Position numbers and translations under genes: made by a program. 64,000 nt of DNA from JANXQE01 sp035651635 (lineage in GTDB: Bacteria; Verrucomicrobiota; Verrucomicrobiia; Limisphaerales; UBA8199). The notes beneath the pieces are model-generated. The model saw only the letters and a list, made by a program, of their open reading frames with translations. It was not told where the DNA came from and searched no databases. This document shows positions 61,839 through 64,000 of this stretch, in pieces; the first letter of the stretch is position 1, and the number at the start of each line of letters is the position of its first letter. The stretch is from NCBI GenBank assembly GCA_035651635.1, contig DASRFK010000072.1, forward strand, positions 36,598 through 100,597, in the 5' to 3' direction.

Positions 61839-63125
61839 TCAGGCGGCGGCCCGACCGTGTTTGCGCCGCACCAACGGCTTGGACTCGCCGGTCACGACCG
61901 GCTGCGTGATGTTCACCTGGATAATATCATCGCTGCTGGGCACGTCGTACATGATATCGAGCATCAGGCGCTCCAGGAGGCTGCGCAACGCTCGGGCGCC
62001 GGTGCCTTTGCGGATGGCCTGGGCGGCGAGTTCCTTCAGGGCTTCAGCCGAGAACTCGAGTTCGACGCCTTCCATGGCCATGAGTTTGGCATACTGCTTG
62101 GTCAGCGCGTTTTTGGTGTCGGTCAGGATGGAGACCAACTGTTCCTCGGTCAATTCTCCCAGCATGGTGACCATCGGCAAGCGTCCAATAAACTCAGGGA
62201 TAAAGCCGAATGAAAGCAGATCTTCCGGCTCGGTGTGCTGCAGAACCTGCTGGCGGTCGATGTTGGCGGTCTTCAAGCCGTCCTCCGCGGCGCGAAAACC
62301 CATAACGTGTTTGCCCAGGCGGCGTTGGACAATGCGCTCCAAGCCTACAAAGGCACCTCCGCAGATGAACAGGATGTCCATCGTGTCCACGCGAATGTAT
62401 TCCTGCTGCGGATGCTTTCTGCCACCCTGCGGCGGCACATTGCAAACCGTCCCTTCGAGGATTTTCAAGAGCGCCTGTTGCACGCCTTCACCGGACACGT
62501 CGCGGGTGATGGAAACGTTCTCGGTTTTGCGCGCAATCTTGTCGATTTCGTCGATATAAACAATGCCGCGCTGGGCCCGTTTGACGTCGTAATCCGCATT
62601 TTGCAGCAGGCGCAGTATGATATTCTCGACGTCCTCTCCCACGTAACCCGCTTCCGTGAGCGTAGTCGCATCAGCCATGGCAAACGGAACGTCCAGAATC
62701 TGCGCCAGAGTCCGGGCGAGTAACGTCTTACCCGAACCGGTGGGGCCGATCATGAGAATATTACTTTTTTCTATTTCGACACCGGCATGCGGATCGGTCT
62801 GGGGAACTTCCTCTTCGCCAGGGGCTCCGCGTTCCTGCAGGACGCGTTTGTAATGGTTGTGAACGGCCACGGCCAGCGTCTTTTTGGCATGATCCTGGCC
62901 CACGCAGCTTAAGTCTAACTGCCGCTTGATTTCGGCGGGTTTGGGAACACTGATCTTGGGCTTTTGTTTCCTGGCTTGTGAGGCCAGTTCTTTATCCAGG
63001 ACTTGCTTGCACAGCACGACGCAGTTGTCGCAGATGTACACTCCAGGCCCCGCAATGAGCTTTTTGACCTCGGCGTGGGACTTGCCGCAAAAACTGCACA
63101 GAGTCAGATTGGTCGGTCGCGCCAT
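61839..63125 (-). CDS. clpX: ATP-dependent Clp protease ATP-binding subunit ClpX
   Basis: A 428-residue AAA+ unfoldase. The N-terminal zinc-binding domain has Cys10, Cys13, Cys32 and Cys35 ([22 protein letters not shown]). Walker A is in [19 protein letters not shown], Walker B in [12 protein letters not shown], the IGF-type loop in [10 protein letters not shown] and the sensor region [15 protein letters not shown]. It recognises and unfolds substrates for ClpP. It starts 5 bp after clpP, an operon. Confidence 0.97.
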   Translation of the reverse strand: MARPTNLTLCSFCGKSHAEVKKLIAGPGVYICDNCVVLCKQVLDKELASQARKQKPKISVPKPAEIKRQLDLSCVGQDHAKKTLAVAVHNHYKRVLQERGAPGEEEVPQTDPHAGVEIEKSNILMIGPTGSGKTLLARTLAQILDVPFAMADATTLTEAGYVGEDVENIILRLLQNADYDVKRAQRGIVYIDEIDKIARKTENVSITRDVSGEGVQQALLKILEGTVCNVPPQGGRKHPQQEYIRVDTMDILFICGGAFVGLERIVQRRLGKHVMGFRAAEDGLKTANIDRQQVLQHTEPEDLLSFGFIPEFIGRLPMVTMLGELTEEQLVSILTDTKNALTKQYAKLMAMEGVELEFSAEALKELAAQAIRKGTGARALRSLLERLMLDIMYDVPSSDDIIQVNITQPVVTGESKPLVRRKHGRAAA

Positions 63126-63130
63126 CGAGG

Positions 63131-63772
63131 CTATGCTTTCTTATCGGCCAGACTGGTGGGGTGTTCGTCCAGTCCGGGAATTTCTTTGCGGGACTGAACC
63201 ACCTCATCCACCAGGCCGTAAGTCTTTGCCTCATCGGCGCTCATAAAGTTATCGCGGTCGCAATCTTTCTCGACCTGGTCGATCGAGCGGCCCGTGTGCT
63301 TGGAGATGATCGAGTTGAGCCGCTGTTTCAGCTTGAGCATGTACCGGACGCGAATTTCAACGTCACTGGCGGCGCCTTCGGCTCCGCCGAGCACCTGGTG
63401 GATCATGATATTGGAGTTAGGCAGAGCGTAGCGCTTTCCTTTGGTGCCGCCGCAAAGCAAAACCGCGCCCATGCTGGCGGCCTGGCCAATGCAGTAGGTA
63501 TTCACATCGCAGGTCAGGAATTGCATTGTGTCGTAAATCGCCAGGCCGGCGGTCACGCTTCCTCCGGGCGAATTGATGTACAGGTGAATGTCTTTCTTCG
63601 GATCGGTCATCTGGAGAAAGAGCAATTGAGCAATGATGACGTTGGCCACCATGTCATCCACCGGGGTTCCCAGGAAGACGATGCGATCCACCAACAGACG
63701 AGAGTAAATGTCGTAGCCCCGCTCGCCGCGCCCCGTCTGTTCCACCACCATTGGCACTAAAAAATTATCCAT
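63131..63772 (-). CDS. clpP: ATP-dependent Clp protease proteolytic subunit ClpP
   Basis: A 213-residue serine protease. The catalytic Ser is in [14 protein letters not shown], the His in [19 protein letters not shown] and the Asp in [20 protein letters not shown]. The N-terminal [17 protein letters not shown] is standard. It is the first gene of clpP-clpX; trigger factor, which often precedes it, would lie beyond the window. Confidence 0.97.
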   Translation of the reverse strand: MDNFLVPMVVEQTGRGERGYDIYSRLLVDRIVFLGTPVDDMVANVIIAQLLFLQMTDPKKDIHLYINSPGGSVTAGLAIYDTMQFLTCDVNTYCIGQAASMGAVLLCGGTKGKRYALPNSNIMIHQVLGGAEGAASDVEIRVRYMLKLKQRLNSIISKHTGRSIDQVEKDCDRDNFMSADEAKTYGLVDEVVQSRKEIPGLDEHPTSLADKKA

Positions 63773-63890
63773 AACGCTTATAAAACTTTATTCTCTGTGT
63801 CGCAACGTAGCGGAGCGTCTGATCCAGGTCAAGCACGCCCAAAACTCAGGGTGTGATTGAATCTGTCGGTCATTCTGTGTTGAGTGGCAG

Positions 63891-63991
63891 AAAAGCGGCA
63901 GAGGGCTGCCGCACTCCAAAACCTTCGGTTCTCGAGGCCCGCGCCCGTGTCGCGCTTGCGTTTTGGACTGCGGCAGCCCTCTGCCGCTTTT
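63891..63991. repeat. Large inverted repeat at window end
   Basis: Two 31-bp arms, AAAAGCGGCAGAGGGCTGCC... (63891-63921) and its complement (63961-63991), with one mismatch and a 39-nt spacer that itself folds (GCGCCCGTGTCGCGC). It lies about 120 bp upstream of clpP. It looks like another REP/MITE-type dispersed repeat. Confidence 0.8.
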
Positions 63992-64000
63992 TTCGGCTTC

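Overview
This is a roughly 60% GC bacterial chromosomal window with 54 supported protein-coding genes, several dispersed repeat families, and no recognisable rRNA, tRNA or CRISPR array. The gene set points to the PVC superphylum, most likely Verrucomicrobiota (Pedosphaera/Limisphaera-like). Evidence is a large 'PVC-type' heme-binding membrane-bound-dehydrogenase protein, a HAF-repeat/PKD/HYR surface protein, a PQQ beta-propeller protein, tandem HMA proteins, prepilin proteins with GMTLVE processing sites, few clear Shine-Dalgarno sites, and intergenic palindromic repeats. The assignment is inference from gene content and cannot be proven from the window alone.

Layout. 1-5 kb: the C-terminal end of an AddA/RecB-type helicase-nuclease, a TPR membrane protein, peptidase T and a membrane protein. 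5.3-11.5 kb: a minor-pilin/pseudopilin cluster, a large secreted HAF/PKD/HYR protein and a RodZ-like protein. 11.8-29.4 kb: the main feature, a potassium island with two complete Kdp-type K+-ATPases in tandem. The first half reads small ORF-kdpF-kdpA1-kdpB1-kdpC1-tail-anchored protein-KdpE-like regulator-Usp. The second reads kdpA2-kdpB2-kdpC2-SMR-like protein-Ser/Thr kinase-kdpD-kdpE. 29.6-34.9 kb: purF and purL on the minus strand, then a repeat-rich stretch with two small genes. 34.9-42.1 kb: nagB, a sugar oxidoreductase and aminotransferase, a LOG-family protein, a host-attachment-like protein, lspA and an rluD-type synthase. 42.3-49.6 kb: a Ser-rich PRC-barrel protein, an ECF sigma/anti-sigma-like pair, an amidohydrolase and a 993-aa heme protein. 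49.7-59.2 kb: a duplicated ThyX-like protein, a receiver protein, an HMA protein, a double-XRE regulator, a glycosidase-glycosyltransferase fusion, a methyltransferase, tadA, a Nudix hydrolase and a PQQ propeller protein. 59.4-64 kb: MazF-type toxin-antitoxin, leuB, a MarR regulator with a perfect palindrome at its promoter, clpX, clpP and a large inverted repeat.

How the potassium genes may work together. KdpFABC-1 keeps canonical selectivity-filter sequences. KdpA2 differs from KdpA1 in all four pore loops, so the two pumps may differ in affinity or selectivity. Both KdpA proteins carry the same unusual insert of three ~21-aa repeats before pore loop 2. The island encodes one complete KdpD/KdpE two-component system, plus a second KdpE-like regulator whose phospho-acceptor Asp is Glu. 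It also holds a Hanks-type kinase, a universal stress protein and two unfamiliar membrane proteins. This arrangement is the best candidate in the window for an incompletely described system: a dual-pump potassium module with both phosphorelay and Ser/Thr-kinase inputs.

Repeat families seen at least twice include a ~110-bp palindromic element (3971, 34247), a CCGAAGG-type simple repeat (inside kdpB2, at the purF end, before marR), a GCGTCCATTCGCGG repeat (25.9 and 49.6 kb), and several hairpin-forming intergenic units.
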